A stretch of 64,000 nucleotides of DNA from Romanomermis culicivorax (taxonomy: Eukaryota > Nematoda > Enoplea > Mermithida > Mermithidae), in contig CAWUHX010000006.1 of assembly GCA_963922205.1 (NCBI GenBank), positions 2,525,139 through 2,589,138 on the forward strand, read 5' to 3'. Made by a program: the position numbers and the translations under genes. The notes under the pieces are model-generated. The model was not told the origin of the DNA. It did no database searches and was given only the letters and a program-made list of their open reading frames with translations. Numbering within the stretch: the stretch's first letter is position 1; each line of letters begins with the position of its first letter. Below are positions 34,880-57,237 of the stretch, in pieces.

Positions 34880-36230
34880 CCGTTTGAATTGCGGTTACTG
34901 CTTCGGCTATTCACAATGAGTTGTGGTGGCTGCTTCGACCATTCACATTTTGCATGCATGAGATGGAGACGTTCTTACATCAGACTTCAGAATCTAGTGA
35001 TCTGAATAGTATTACACTTGAGTTTAGTCTTTATTTAGATCGAGAAACGTGACCAATAACATAACCATACCCGGAAAATATGTTCGGATGCAACTCAGTA
35101 CTTCGGTAACAGATTAGCTAGTTCCCAGCACCAGATCAAAGTTCAATTTAGGACTAATTTGATTACATAACTGGCTTTCAGACTAGCAGTTATACGAAAG
35201 TTTATTATTAGCAGTTTATTAGTTTACTTATTGTAAGTTGTATGGTTAAGAACTATTGCGTTCTCCTTTTGTATAAACCCAAAAGTCACAGCCTCATATT
35301 ATAGCCCACAACTGCCTTATACAACTGCGTCCTAAAAATTGTGTAGGTACGCCCTGACATTGGCTTGAAAGTCGACTTTGATTGGATTGCATCTATCTTT
35401 TACGAGATAAATGTACTAACATCCAGCTTCTTACCCTTGACTTTGTAACCACTTTGAACCAGCTAACTTTCTTCATTAACTGGTACTATAGAGTTTGTCC
35501 AGCTATGCTGTTAATGTGCATGACCGATTACTCTAAGTCACTCAAGAGAATATCCTACATGTAAGAATTAGTATAGCGTAACGGTTCAATAAAGACCAAA
35601 CACAATCTCCGGTTACGGCGTAACCTGGTCCTAGCTTGTAAGCTCCACGTTAGAAATAGCAAATCTCCTTGCTTGACTTCCAGAAAAAATAAGATCCCAT
35701 TAGAGTAAACCCAGTGACTCACGTTGGCTAATAATCATGCATAATATTAGCGTTCCCGTTTATTGGACGTTGTCACAATGATAACACTTTTGGACCGACA
35801 AGCAACATGCAGAAAAGGAAAAGTGAATGATCGTAAAGAATCAATCTTCTATCTCTTTTTGGCAGAATTGGTACCGCCCTTCCGTCCCACTATTTTTCCT
35901 GAGGTGATTGCTACCATAAGAATATAGAAATTTCATTGTCTTTTCAGCTTATACCACACAATGCTTACAACTTTTAAATCTGTTGCGCTTGCTCTGAAAA
36001 TTTTTTAATTATACCGTACTGCTTATACAGGATCAAAATTCATCGTTTTTCAGCCTACCAATGATCATCAGGGCGTCGCTTAGAAACACGTACATTTTGC
36101 TATATTACTCCAGAGACTCCCTTAATTACATACGTTGACATTGATGTACATGTATAACATACGTATGTACGACCGAGAGCTCACAACAATCAAGGATTTC
36201 GACGCTTCGTAAGACTACACTAAAGTTCCT
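34880..36230. other. Region upstream of the ankyrin gene
   Basis: No coding sequence is supportable. 36130-36180 holds ACATACGTTGACATTGATGT, TACATGTATAAC and ATACGTATGTACG, an imperfect palindromic stretch shortly before the start codon. Promoter elements cannot be assigned. Confidence 0.35.
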
Positions 36231-36234
36231 ACGA

Positions 36235-48533
<12,299 letters not shown>

Positions 48534-48723
48534 TTTTTTGTTGAAAAAAATTTGAATTTTGATTTTTTTCGTTGCTGTGATAATCGTTATTGTCATAAAA
48601 GTTTTAATTAGCATAGAAATTCATATCACGATTAAATTGTTTTTAGAAATCTGAAATTTTTCCCGAAAGTTTTAAGATTGGCAAGAATTTTTTCGGACAA
48701 GATTTTTCATCTTTCATGAATTA

Positions 48724-48903
48724 AGGGCCATCTATACTTCGCCGTACGGTGCCGTACAGTGCCGCAAGGCACGTAAGTATAGCAACTACTTATCATTTTC
48801 ATTTACTTATTATCATTTACCACCATGTGGCGTGCGTGCGGCGAAGTAAAACAGCTCAATGTGGTGCCATTGAGCTGTTATAGGGCGAATTATAGTCGGC
48901 CCT
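48724..48903. mobile_element. PIF/Harbinger-like MITE with TTA duplication
   Basis: The left end AGGGCCATCTATACTTCGCC pairs with the right end GGCGAATTATAGTCGGCCCT. TTA flanks both sides (48721-48723, 48904-48906). The interior includes GTACGGTGCCGTACAGTGCC and the palindrome ACAGCTCAATG..CATTGAGCTGT (48850-48879). 180 bp. It lies just downstream of the ankyrin gene stop and may be in its 3' UTR or beyond. Confidence 0.85.
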
Positions 48904-49224
48904 TTAGTCTTCTTTTTTACGATAATTTCTGAATGAAAAAATGACAAACACTACATCCAAAAGAGATATCGCCGGAACAGGCTGATTAAATACATGAAGA
49001 AGAATTAATTTACTGTAATCGCTGAACATTCGAACAAAATCATGATCCAAAAGGTATTTCAAGCATGAATAAAAATGAACTTCCAAAATGAAGTTACTTG
49101 AATTACTGATGATGGATATCTCGTTTTAAAGATAACTATCGCTGTATATTCACATGCACAGCATAGAAATTCTGGTGGGGGTCAGCCAGGACACGGGATG
49201 GAATACAATATTTTTTAAGTTCTT

Positions 49225-49390
49225 GATAATTATACGGTTCTCGCACACTGGGTGGTAGCTGCTCTACCACCGACTGCACAGCCCTGCATCGCCTGTTGCG
49301 ATTGCTGCAGTGCCCGACAAAATTATACAGATCTGGGCCCGTGACTTGGATGAGCAACATCAAATCTACGGGTTCAGAGGAAATGCACGA
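49225..49390 (+). repeat. Dispersed repeat shared with 18290-18480
   Basis: See the listed word pairs at 18290-18480; here AGCTGCTCTACCACCGACTG, TTGCTGCAGTGCCCG and CCCGTGACTTGGATG. The copy ends at TTCAGAGGAAATGCAC, immediately before a CCAACACCGCC minisatellite. Confidence 0.7.
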
Positions 49391-49404
49391 TGGCACCTTT
49401 TACG

Positions 49405-49496
49405 ATCGTGCCCCAACTCCGCCACCGTCCCAACACCGCCACTTTCGTGTCCCAACACCGCCACCGTCCCAACTCCGCCACTTTCTTGTCCTAACT
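49405..49496 (+). repeat. Minisatellite, ~16-bp unit CCAACACCGCCACxGT
   Basis: Units CCCCAACTCCGCCACCGT, CCCAACACCGCCACTTTCGT, CCCAACACCGCCACCGT, CCCAACTCCGCCACTTTCTT and CCTAACTTTCGC alternate between long and short forms, about five in all. It directly abuts the dispersed repeat at 49225-49390. Confidence 0.85.
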
Positions 49497-50056
49497 TTCG
49501 CAATCTTTCAAAGAGTTTGTTTTTTGTAACAAAGTTTTTTTTGTAACTTAACAACATGACATTGCTAATTCATAGAATGGCAAAAACTGATATTATCGTT
49601 AAAGCAATAAATACATGGTATATCTATATAATCTTCGTTTGTATACTCGTACTTAACTATACAAACGATTTTACGGAAATAACCAAAAATAGAACAACGA
49701 GCGTGAGACCGGAATTTACTTCATTAGCATATTACCAAAATAACTGTGTGCTTTGCACATTAAAATACAAATATACGTGTCTGTTTTCATTTCTTGTTGT
49801 CAATTGATTCGAATTAGTGTAATCAAATCATTGGTGACTTTGGTCCTATTGAAAATTTTATGAATCAGGAATTAAAGAGTAATTTAGTGGAAAAACGGAA
49901 AAATTATCACTTATATCTTAAAATATTGTTAATTAAATACTATAAATAGAAGGAAAATCATTGTGATTTTGTTTTTCATTTGATTATGTTGTTGAGAGTA
50001 ACCAAAGCAGCCACCTCAACTACGAATTGTTGCAAAAAGAGAGCGCCTCTCCCGCT

Positions 50057-50129
50057 GCTCGGTTGGCTCAGTTGGTTAGAGCGTGCGGACGGTAGCCGCA
50101 AGGTCCTGGGTTTAAGTCCCAGACCGAGC
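50057..50129 (+). tRNA. tRNA-like sequence, probable pseudogene (GGT loop)
   Basis: A 73-nt cloverleaf forms: acceptor GCTCGGT/ACCGAGC, D-arm GCTCAGTTGGTTAGAGC, anticodon stem TGCGG/CCGCA, T-arm CTGGG/CCCAG. The anticodon loop ACGGTAG has C in place of the near-universal U33 and would give GGT (Thr). The T-loop TTTAAGT lacks C56. These faults argue against a working tRNA. TTTT follows at 50134. The acceptor stem is extended by an inverted repeat outside it (TCCCGCTGCTCGG at 50050 and CCGAGTAGCGGGA at 50148), odd for a tRNA gene and more like a mobile unit. Confidence 0.5.
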
Positions 50130-50511
50130 CTAACTTTTACTGAAGCCCCGAGTAGCGGGAAAAGGTTGCCTCAACACCGTCTGCTGTGGGTCAAAACGCT
50201 CCTCCCACATTTTTTGAGAAAATCTTACTCGAAATTGCAGAAAGATTGGAAAATCCGTCAACAGAACATGTCTCGATTTGAAATATTGAAAATCAGCCTA
50301 CAGATTTCCAAGTATGCATCATTCAGGTCATGCACGACAAAATTTATTCGAAAATATCTCTATCGGAGTGCTCACAAGTGATGAATTTGAGATATCGTCT
50401 TGTCGATATTCTGTTACGATTTTGCAACTTTATCAGTTGTGCTGATCTGGCAGATCAGCTCGAGCTTTACTGTAATAAGAACATTTAGAAAATCGAGATT
50501 TCCCTCCTCGC

Positions 50512-51299
50512 CAGTGTTTTTTTTGTGCCTCCTAAACATGGTTTTTGGCACAAAAAATTTTGAGCGTTTGTGCCTATTGGCGCAAAATTTTTGGTTGTTT
50601 AAACATTAAATTTCCTTGTTTTTCAGACGATTTAGGGGCCGGAAATGCAAAAAAATTTTTGGCGCTTGGCGCCGAGTCAATGGATATAATATATTATCTA
50701 CTCACCTTTGACCCGAACACGAATTAGTTCTCTTCGAACAGTGTATCAGCATCGTTGCAGCAAAGTTAAGAGGCTGTCAATGAACGATGGTTTATAAATT
50801 CTGAATATTCTCTGTTCGTTTGATCACATTCGGATTTAAAACTGAAATTCTTACTTTCTGTGTTTGATGCATTCATATAGGAAATGCAATATCGTTGGTA
50901 ATGGTACAATGTTCCGACCGAAAATTTACACAATTTTCGACTTTATTTTCTTTAGTCTTTACATTGTTAAGATTCGTAGTCGAAAATTGAATCAATTTGA
51001 ACTTCCTGAACAATTCTAGAGTTATTTAAATTTTCTCAGCATTCCGTTTCTTTTCGAGTCGTCGTGAACTACTTGCACAGTTTTTTCTCATCTCACTGAC
51101 ATGGTTAGCTGAAAAATAGGTTGGGCACGATTTTTACAAAAAATTAATGCGTTAAACGTTAACTTTTCATCAAAATTTTGGCCTAAAACCTTTCCGCAGT
51201 TTTCAGTGTTTGTAGTAAAAAAAAATTTGTGCCATTGGCACAAATTTTTTTGACCTCTTGTGCCAATTGGCACAAATGTCCGTGCACAAAAAAACGCTG
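50512..51299. mobile_element. hAT-like non-autonomous element 1
   Basis: The left end CAGTGTTTTTTTTGTGCC pairs with the right end GTGCACAAAAAAACGCTG. Flanks are CTCCTCGC (50504-50511) and CTCCGCGC (51300-51307), matching 7 of 8. Subterminal words TTTGTGCC..GGCGCAAA (left) and TTTGTGCCAATTGGCACAAA (right) are palindromic. A GC palindrome GGCGCTTGGCGCC lies at 50661. The whole element is an inverted relative of 54340-55118. No transposase frame. Confidence 0.8.
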
Positions 51300-51307
51300 C
51301 TCCGCGC

Positions 51308-52781
51308 CACTGTTTTTTTCCACGAACTTCTTCCCACAAATGTGGAAAGAGGTCAAATTTTTTTTCCACGTGTGGGAAATTTTTTGACAACAAGTTTTCG
51401 TCTTAAAATCCTCGTTTTTTCGCTTGAAAATGTTCATAAACGCTTTATTTAACTGTTTTTGAGCTTTTTAAAACATTCTGATAATCAGTCTGAATATATA
51501 TCTCAAAAATTAGATTTACTTCTTGTGTTCATAAATCGTAATTTTTAGAAATTGATCATTCGAAAAATTTTAAAACCATCAATTTGTTCGTAACATTTCA
51601 TAAATTTGGCCGAAAAGCTATGAGTCAGAAGCGTAGAAATTTTCCAAAAGTACTTTCATGAAGTTTTGAATTGAATTTACGTTAAGAAAGGAACAAACGC
51701 TTCGAAAAGTTTAGAAAGTTGACGTTTTGTCAAAAAATCTATGAAGGAAAAAATGCGGATCTTCATTAAATATAAAAATATTACTCAATATTCAAGACGG
51801 GTAAAATTCATTTTCGGCGCGAAGCGTCCGAAAGGAATTTACCTACCGTTTATACCATAAATAGTTATTACAGGTAAAATGGTAGCGCGGAAAGAAAAAA
51901 TGACGAAATTTGAACGACGGGTTCAAATTCTGCAGGGTATTTTGCCCTAAGATTCACATACAACTATTTTCAGACTTTTATATATATTACGCAAATTTTC
52001 ACACCATGTTGGAAATATTACTCTTTTTTGTCGAAAGTCAACGAATTTGAAAATCTAATTTGAGTTTAGTATTTTAATAATTTCGATTTTCTTCGATTTT
52101 TGTGATTAGTGAGTAAACATTTATTTTTCCTTTAAAATTTTCTTTAAGCTTAGGCTAGAGATGAGGCTCTTCCAAATGAGGCTCTTCCAAATAAAGTTGT
52201 TAGTTTAAATAGTATCAAGGGTCTTAAAGGAATATAGTGTTGATACTTTCTGGGGAAATTGTGTAGTGGTACTTGCATTAAGTCCATAGGCTAGTGGACC
52301 AGGTTCGATTCTTTATGTAGGTAGGATTTTTCTGTAGGGCCATTCCGCGCTTTGAAAATGTACTAGTTGGCTTTCTCAAGTGTCAAACTGCTTGAAAAAG
52401 TCCAATTTGAGCAAATTTGAGAGTTTCACCTAAAATATACTCGTTCCTTCAAGACTGCCAATTAAACATGAAATAATACGTTTAAGATGACGAAAACTAT
52501 CAAAGATTTAACGGTAAGTGAAGATAGACATTCTAAAAGCCGCGCCTGAGCTCGGTAATAAATAATAATGATTATTAAAGTTATAGCCGGCGCGAAGCGC
52601 CTGAAAATTTTGACCTTTGGACCTCCTAAAATGCACCAAAACGCATCTTTTCAATATGAAAACCTCAAATTTTTCTTCCGCATTTGTGGAAAGACCTCAA
52701 AAATTTTTTCTACACTCCAGATTTTTTTCCACATTATAGTGCAAATGTGGAAGATGAAAGTGCAAATGTGGAAGAACAGTG
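51308..52781. mobile_element. hAT-like non-autonomous element 2, exact 8-bp duplication
   Basis: The left end CACTGTTTTTTTCCACGAA pairs with the right end CATTTG/GCAAATGTGGAAGAACAGTG. CTCCGCGC flanks both sides exactly (51300-51307, 52782-52789). Subterminal words CCCACAAATGTGG (left) and CCACATT..AAATGTGG (right) are palindromic. GC palindromes CGGCGCGAAGCG occur at 51815 and 52587. 1474 bp; no transposase frame. Its right ~350 bp and an internal part near 51735-51780 recur inverted at 62381-63000. It shares its left duplication with element 1, so the two sit back to back. Confidence 0.85.
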
Positions 52782-52831
52782 CTCCGCGCGCAAGTTAGAA
52801 AAACAGCAGCGTTGTTTCTGTCGCCACATGT

Positions 52832-54195
52832 ACCTGTAATTGGGGGGGGGGTGGAGGTTGGGAGAGGGGACCCCCACCCCCAACTTGATCAACCCTATAC
52901 CCAACCCCCCCCCAACCAGTGTTTTTTTTGCTGAAAACTTTTTGCCCCATTTAAGGAAAAACCCCAAAAATATTTTCCTCATGAAGAAAAATCAATTTTA
53001 AAAAAATTTCCTTGCTTAAAAATCGCTCAAAATCATTTCTGATGTTTTTTTGAACGTTTCTCATTAACTTGCGTCTTATTCCGCCATAAAACCGACATTT
53101 TTACCAAAAAGTTTCGAGCGATGACCTGCTTGTAAATAAATATTTAAGTGAGTCTACATGGGCCAAGCAAAGGAATAATTCAATGGCATAACCTATTTTG
53201 TATATTTCTTTGAAGACATAAAATAACCCAGTTTTGACATAACAAATAAATACAACAGTAAACTTTGATAAAAAGATAACAAGGAAAAATAAAATTTTAA
53301 AACTAATTCTGAACAGCTGACAATCTGACATAAAGGTATAAACTTGACCGCAGGGCTTTTTTTCTTCAAAGGTCAGGTTCCAACGTGCAACTTGATGAAA
53401 AATTTTGGTTGCACAGATAAATTTTTGGTTGTTCACTCTAAAATCATAATTAATAATAATTATAAATTATAATTACAACCGTATTGAGAATGTGAACCAT
53501 AATAAATTAGCTTAATTTTATCGGAAAAACCACCAAAAGCTATATTCCTTCTATTTCATTCGATTTGCGTCGGTTTTAGGCTCTTAAAACCTAATTTTCT
53601 GAGTTTTGAAGAGAAAATGAAAAGATTTGTATGAGTAACTTGTTCGGCGCCTAGCGCCGAAAATTTTCTGGGATTTTGACATTCTAAACGCTGGAAAATG
53701 AACCTTTCCAACTTCTATTTCCTAGACAGAAGGTTTGATTTTTCAGTGAATTCAATGAATTTTTAGTCGGGCAGACTACAATTCAAAAACTAGGGAAGCA
53801 ATCAAAAATTTTGATTCTTCAACCAGCAAAAATTCCCACTTGGACTCAAAATGATTAAATCACCTAAATGTCAAAATCTTTTCAAAGACCGCAATTGTTG
53901 AAATTTTATAACGCGTAAAATACACCTCCGAACAGGAAACCATCAAAAAAAATTTCCTCCAATTGGTGCCTAAGTACAAAAAAATTTGCCTCAATTGAGT
54001 AAAAAAACTGTGCCCAAAGCTCCTAAAAATTGGAAAAAAATTAGGAAAAGAGTGGCTTTTTTGGGGAAATTATCGAAATTTTTTTAACTTTTTTGGGGGT
54101 TTTCTGACCCCCCTCCCCAAAATTTTGAAAATGTTGGGACCCCCACCCAAAGTTTTGGGTTTACCCTCCCCCAACTGATCGGATCTCTTATAGGT
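52832..54195 (+). mobile_element. C/G-run repeat, copy 1, split by a hAT-like insertion
   Basis: The left half (52832-52916) starts ACCTGTAATTGGGG and includes AACCCTATACCCAACCCC. The right half (54011-54195) continues where the intact copy at 55866-56042 would (CCCAAAG..GGAAAAA, TTTTTTGGGG, ACCCCCCTCCCC) and ends GATCTCTTATAGGT. The hAT-like element 52917-54010 lies between. ACATGT precedes and ATATGT follows, a possible duplication. Confidence 0.7.
52917..54010. mobile_element. hAT-like non-autonomous element 3
   Basis: The left end CAGTGTTTTTTTTGCTG pairs with the right end GAGTAAAAAAACTG. Flanks CCCCCAAC and TGCCCAAA match only partly. Comparison with the intact C/G-run repeat at 55866 shows the insertion boundaries directly. 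A GC palindrome CGGCGCCTAGCGCCG lies at 53645. A second T-run start, CAGGGCTTTTTTTCTTC at 53352, may be a nested element or end. No transposase frame. Confidence 0.65.
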
Positions 54196-54328
54196 ATATG
54201 TCGCCAGCTGCATCCCTTAAAATTTGGTATTGTGAGAGATGAAAATCCGAAAACGTAGAAAAAATTTCGAGAGTGCACTTCAGGTCAACTTGAAATTTTC
54301 CGGCGCTCTTCACTCATGATTATAATCT

Positions 54329-55322
54329 ACCTGTAAGAGCAGTGTTTTTTGTGCACGGACTTTTGTGCCAATTGGCACTAGGGGTCAAAAAAATTTGTGC
54401 CAATGGCACAAAAATTTTTTTTCCTCCAACATGCTGGAAATCTTTGAAAAGTTTTATGCCAAAAGTTTGATAAAAACACAACTAAAGATACTTTTACTGC
54501 TCTAATTTGCATTAAAATCGTGCCTACACTATTTTGTCTAACCACGTCAGTGAGATAAGAAAAACTGATCGAGAAAACGGTGTATATGATTCGCAATGAA
54601 ATGAAATGCTGCGAGAAGTCGGATATTTTCACAGAGTTTTATATTTTTCTTCAATTTTTGGCTATGAATTTCTTCTTAACAACGATATAAAGATTGAATT
54701 AAGGATGTCTATAAGTCGCGTCGCGTAAATTTTTTGTTAAAAAATTGTGCCAACAATTTCAATTTTTCTCTTCGAATCAAACACCAAAAATAAAAAGTTC
54801 GATGCCGAATCCCATTGAATGAAAAGGAGAAGTTAACAATTTCCATTCTCTCACCAGTCATTGACAATCTCAAAGTCTGTTGCGATAATACAAATATACT
54901 ATTTGAATGGAATTCGCTCGCGTTCATACAAATAAAAGTAGTTAACATCATACTTAGTGACTCGGCGCAAAGCGCCGAGGAAATAAAAGTAGCTAACATT
55001 ATACTTAGTGACTCGGCGCAAAGCGCCGAGGAAGTTTTACATAAACGCACACATTTTTTTATGCCATTTCAAATTTGTGTGTGCCAAAAACCATGTTTTG
55101 GCGCACAAAAAGACACTGTGTAAGAGGTCCGACCAGTTGGGGGGGGGTGTAACCTGAAATTTTATGGGTGGTTGAAAAAAGTCCAAAATTTTCCCAAAAA
55201 CGCCAAAAAAAGTACTTTTTTCCCAATTTTGCTAATTTTTCCGAGTTTGGAGGTGGTTGAGTATAGGGTTGACCAATGACCAAGTTGGGACCTGGGGGGC
55301 CACCCCCAACCGGCCCCCAATA
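54329..55322 (-). mobile_element. C/G-run repeat, copy 2 (inverted), split by a hAT-like insertion
   Basis: It starts ACCTGTAAGAG (54329-54339), is interrupted by 54340-55118, and resumes TGTAAGAGGTCCGACCAGTT followed by a G-run. It passes GAGTATAGGGTTGACCAATG and ends in CCCCCAACCGGCCCCCAA. The outer flanks GATTATAAT occur on both sides (left 54318-54326, right near 55325), a possible 9-bp duplication. Confidence 0.7.
54340..55118. mobile_element. hAT-like non-autonomous element 4, exact 8-bp duplication
   Basis: The left end CAGTGTTTTTTGTGCACGGA pairs with the right end GCGCACAAAAAGACACTG. TGTAAGAG flanks both sides exactly (54332-54339, 55119-55126). The subterminal word TTTGTGCCAATTGGCAC recurs as TTTGTGCCAATGGCACAAA. 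A 51-bp unit (GTAGTTAACATCATACTTAG + TGACTCGGCGCAAAGCGCCG) is tandemly duplicated at 54928-55031. 779 bp, no transposase. Reverse-complement relative of element 1 over its full length. Confidence 0.9.
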
Positions 55323-55865
55323 TGATTATAATTCTCATCTGCCTCTATCAGAGGATCAGATGCGATGTGCTATTAGCATATATAAATCTACTTTCATTTA
55401 TCAGCCGAAATTTTCATTTATCAACCGCAATAGTTTCTATCAATACCTCAAATAGTTTTTATCTTGCTTGAATTTTGACGGAAATCAATTCATTTTTTCG
55501 GTAATCATCTTCACACTTTCTCCCTCTCTTTCGAAGTTTTCTAAACGTTCTGATTTCTGAATATAAATTTTTGCATTCAAAAACTATCAAAACATCATTT
55601 CAGACCAGTAAATTAAAGCTTACATTTTCGGAACAGATGTTTCATCTTCCAGTAATTTTAGAATGTGGAAATCCAAAAATTTACAAGATAGAATAGATTT
55701 AATTAGATAATATTTAATTAGATGATAGATTTAAAAAAGTTAGGCTGATTGACATGCGTTTAATTCAAAACTGTCTCCAAACTTCTTCTATTAATATTAT
55801 TGACATTCTCCTGATATAATGGCAATTAAAAAATTTCCGCCATGCCTAAAAATATCTAGCATCAT

Positions 55866-56042
55866 ACCTGTAATTGGGGGGTTGGGGTGACCCCCCCAAC
55901 TTGGCCAACCCTATACCCAACCCCCTCCCCAAACTCGGAAAAATTGGGGAAAGGCCTTTTTAGGGAAATTTTCGACTTTTTTTCGACTCCCCCCCCCCCA
56001 AATTCCGGGTTTATCCCCCCAAATGGTCGGACCTCTAACAGG
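55866..56042 (+). mobile_element. C/G-run repeat, intact copy
   Basis: 177 bp from ACCTGTAATTGGGGGGTTGG to GGTCGGACCTCTAACAGG. The ends are short inverted repeats (ACCTGTAA / TTAACAGG-like). The element alternates G-runs and C-runs: GGGGGG and TTGGGG on the left, then CCCCCCC, CCCCCTCCCC, CCCCCCCCCC and CCCCCC. Four copies occur between 52.8 and 63.3 kb, in both orientations. It ends ~145 bp upstream of the EMC5 start codon. Confidence 0.8.
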
Positions 56043-56120
56043 CGCGATACGGAGGAAAGGTAGAGAATTTCGAGCTCTTTCATCATTTGGAGAAAAGTTC
56101 GACCAGAAAAACATCTATTC

Positions 56121-56129
56121 TTTTTTTAG
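56121..56129 (+). promoter_or_regulatory. Candidate trans-splice/splice acceptor before EMC5
   Basis: TTTTTTTAG lies 59 bp upstream of the EMC5 ATG. A T-run ending in AG without a visible upstream exon fits a spliced-leader acceptor of a nematode gene. This is inference from position and sequence. Confidence 0.4.
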
Positions 56130-56188
56130 ACTCTTATAATGACAAATATTTAGAAAAATATTTCATTATTCGTCTGTTATTTGTCGTC

Positions 56189-56602
56189 ATGACCGCATCT
56201 TCCGCCACCAAATTTCTATTGGCCGTGGGCGCCATATCTTTAATTCATTGTGGTTATTCGGCCGCTCAACACCGTTCCTACCTGCGTTTGACCGAACAAG
56301 AATTTTTAGGCTTACCGGCCGACATTTTCCTACAAACTTTACTATCTCTATTTTTTATTTGTTATTTCGGCGCCGGAGTTGCCGGTGATTTTCAACAAAT
56401 TCGAGCTGATTTGACTATGCGTCAACGTTATTTCGAACACGCGGCCAATTGCCCGTCGTTTTATACGTTTGATCATAGGGCAAAATCGTTGTCGCCGTTT
56501 TTTACGACGGCGTCCAGCGGCGGACGTTTATCGCACGATTTAGACGCCGGAAACGACGACGTCAGCGATAGCGGCGAAGGTAGTTACGATTCGGAAGATT
56601 GA
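56189..56602 (+). CDS. EMC5: ER membrane protein complex subunit 5 (membrane magnesium transporter family)
   Basis: 137 aa, single exon; the human protein (MMGT1/EMC5) is of nearly the same length. The family signature is clear: GYSAAQHRSYLRLTEQE after the first membrane helix (FLLAVGAISLIHCG), then LPADIFLQTLLSLFFICYFG as the second helix, then CPSFYTFDHRAKSL. The acidic Ser/Asp/Gly C-terminus is specific to this sequence. EMC5 is a core membrane subunit of the EMC, which inserts tail-anchored and multipass proteins into the ER membrane; magnesium transport was also proposed for the family. I chose the ATG at 56189 because it puts the first helix at the same distance from the N-terminus as in the family. 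The frame is open upstream to 56087 but without homology. NDUFAF6 follows 175 bp downstream on the same strand. Confidence 0.95.
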   Translation: MTASSATKFLLAVGAISLIHCGYSAAQHRSYLRLTEQEFLGLPADIFLQTLLSLFFICYFGAGVAGDFQQIRADLTMRQRYFEHAANCPSFYTFDHRAKSLSPFFTTASSGGRLSHDLDAGNDDVSDSGEGSYDSED

Positions 56603-56762
56603 TTCTTTTCCCGTATAAAAAGGATTGATTAAGGTCTCTTTTTTGCGTTTGATTATATACAAAATTAAGTAAAATATTTTTAAATTTCGAATTTTTTACA
56701 TCGCGAATGAAATTTTTTTCTGATATTTATTTTCACTACAGGAAATTTGTTCACAGCGTTCA

Positions 56763-56775
56763 GAATTTTTTTTAG
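56763..56775 (+). promoter_or_regulatory. Candidate trans-splice acceptor before NDUFAF6
   Basis: AGAATTTTTTTTTAG ends 2 bp before the NDUFAF6 ATG. Only 175 bp separate the two coding regions, leaving little room for a promoter. A spliced-leader acceptor for the downstream gene of an operon is a natural reading. A second T-rich AG site (TTTTCACTACAG) lies at about 56731-56742. Confidence 0.45.
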
Positions 56776-56777
56776 AT

Positions 56778-57237
56778 ATGCAACTCTTTTCACGTTTAAG
56801 CAATCAATCGACGAGATTTTTCTCATCCAAATCGTTAGATTATTGCGTTGATTTGGTTAAAAAATCGGACAATGAATCTTACCTTTGTTGTTTACTGTTA
56901 CCGAATCGTATACGTCATCAAGCTTTTATCATCAAAGCTTTAAATTGTGAACTGAGTACGTTGAGAGATCAAACGAAAAATCAACGAGCCGGTTTAGGAC
57001 GTTTGGAGTTTTGGTCGAAAATTGTTGAAAATGCTTTCAAATTCGATCAAAATTTGCTTCATCATCCGGTAGCCGACTGTTTATATTGGATGATCAAAAA
57101 TGAAAGTCGTAGATCGGAAATTCATTTCGATTTAAATTTGAATAGAACTTTATTTTTGGATTTAATTTCGGCTAGGAGAAAGATAGTCAGCGAATACGAA
57201 CCTAGAATCGCAAGTTACGCGGATTTGGAAGATCAAG
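56778..57237 (+). CDS. NDUFAF6: NDUFAF6 exon 1
   Basis: 153 codons plus one base, ending EDQ-G at CAAG|GTAAAT. Translation through the donor continues 20 codons to 57302 but loses family similarity, so the ORF end there is not the protein end. Confidence 0.92.
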
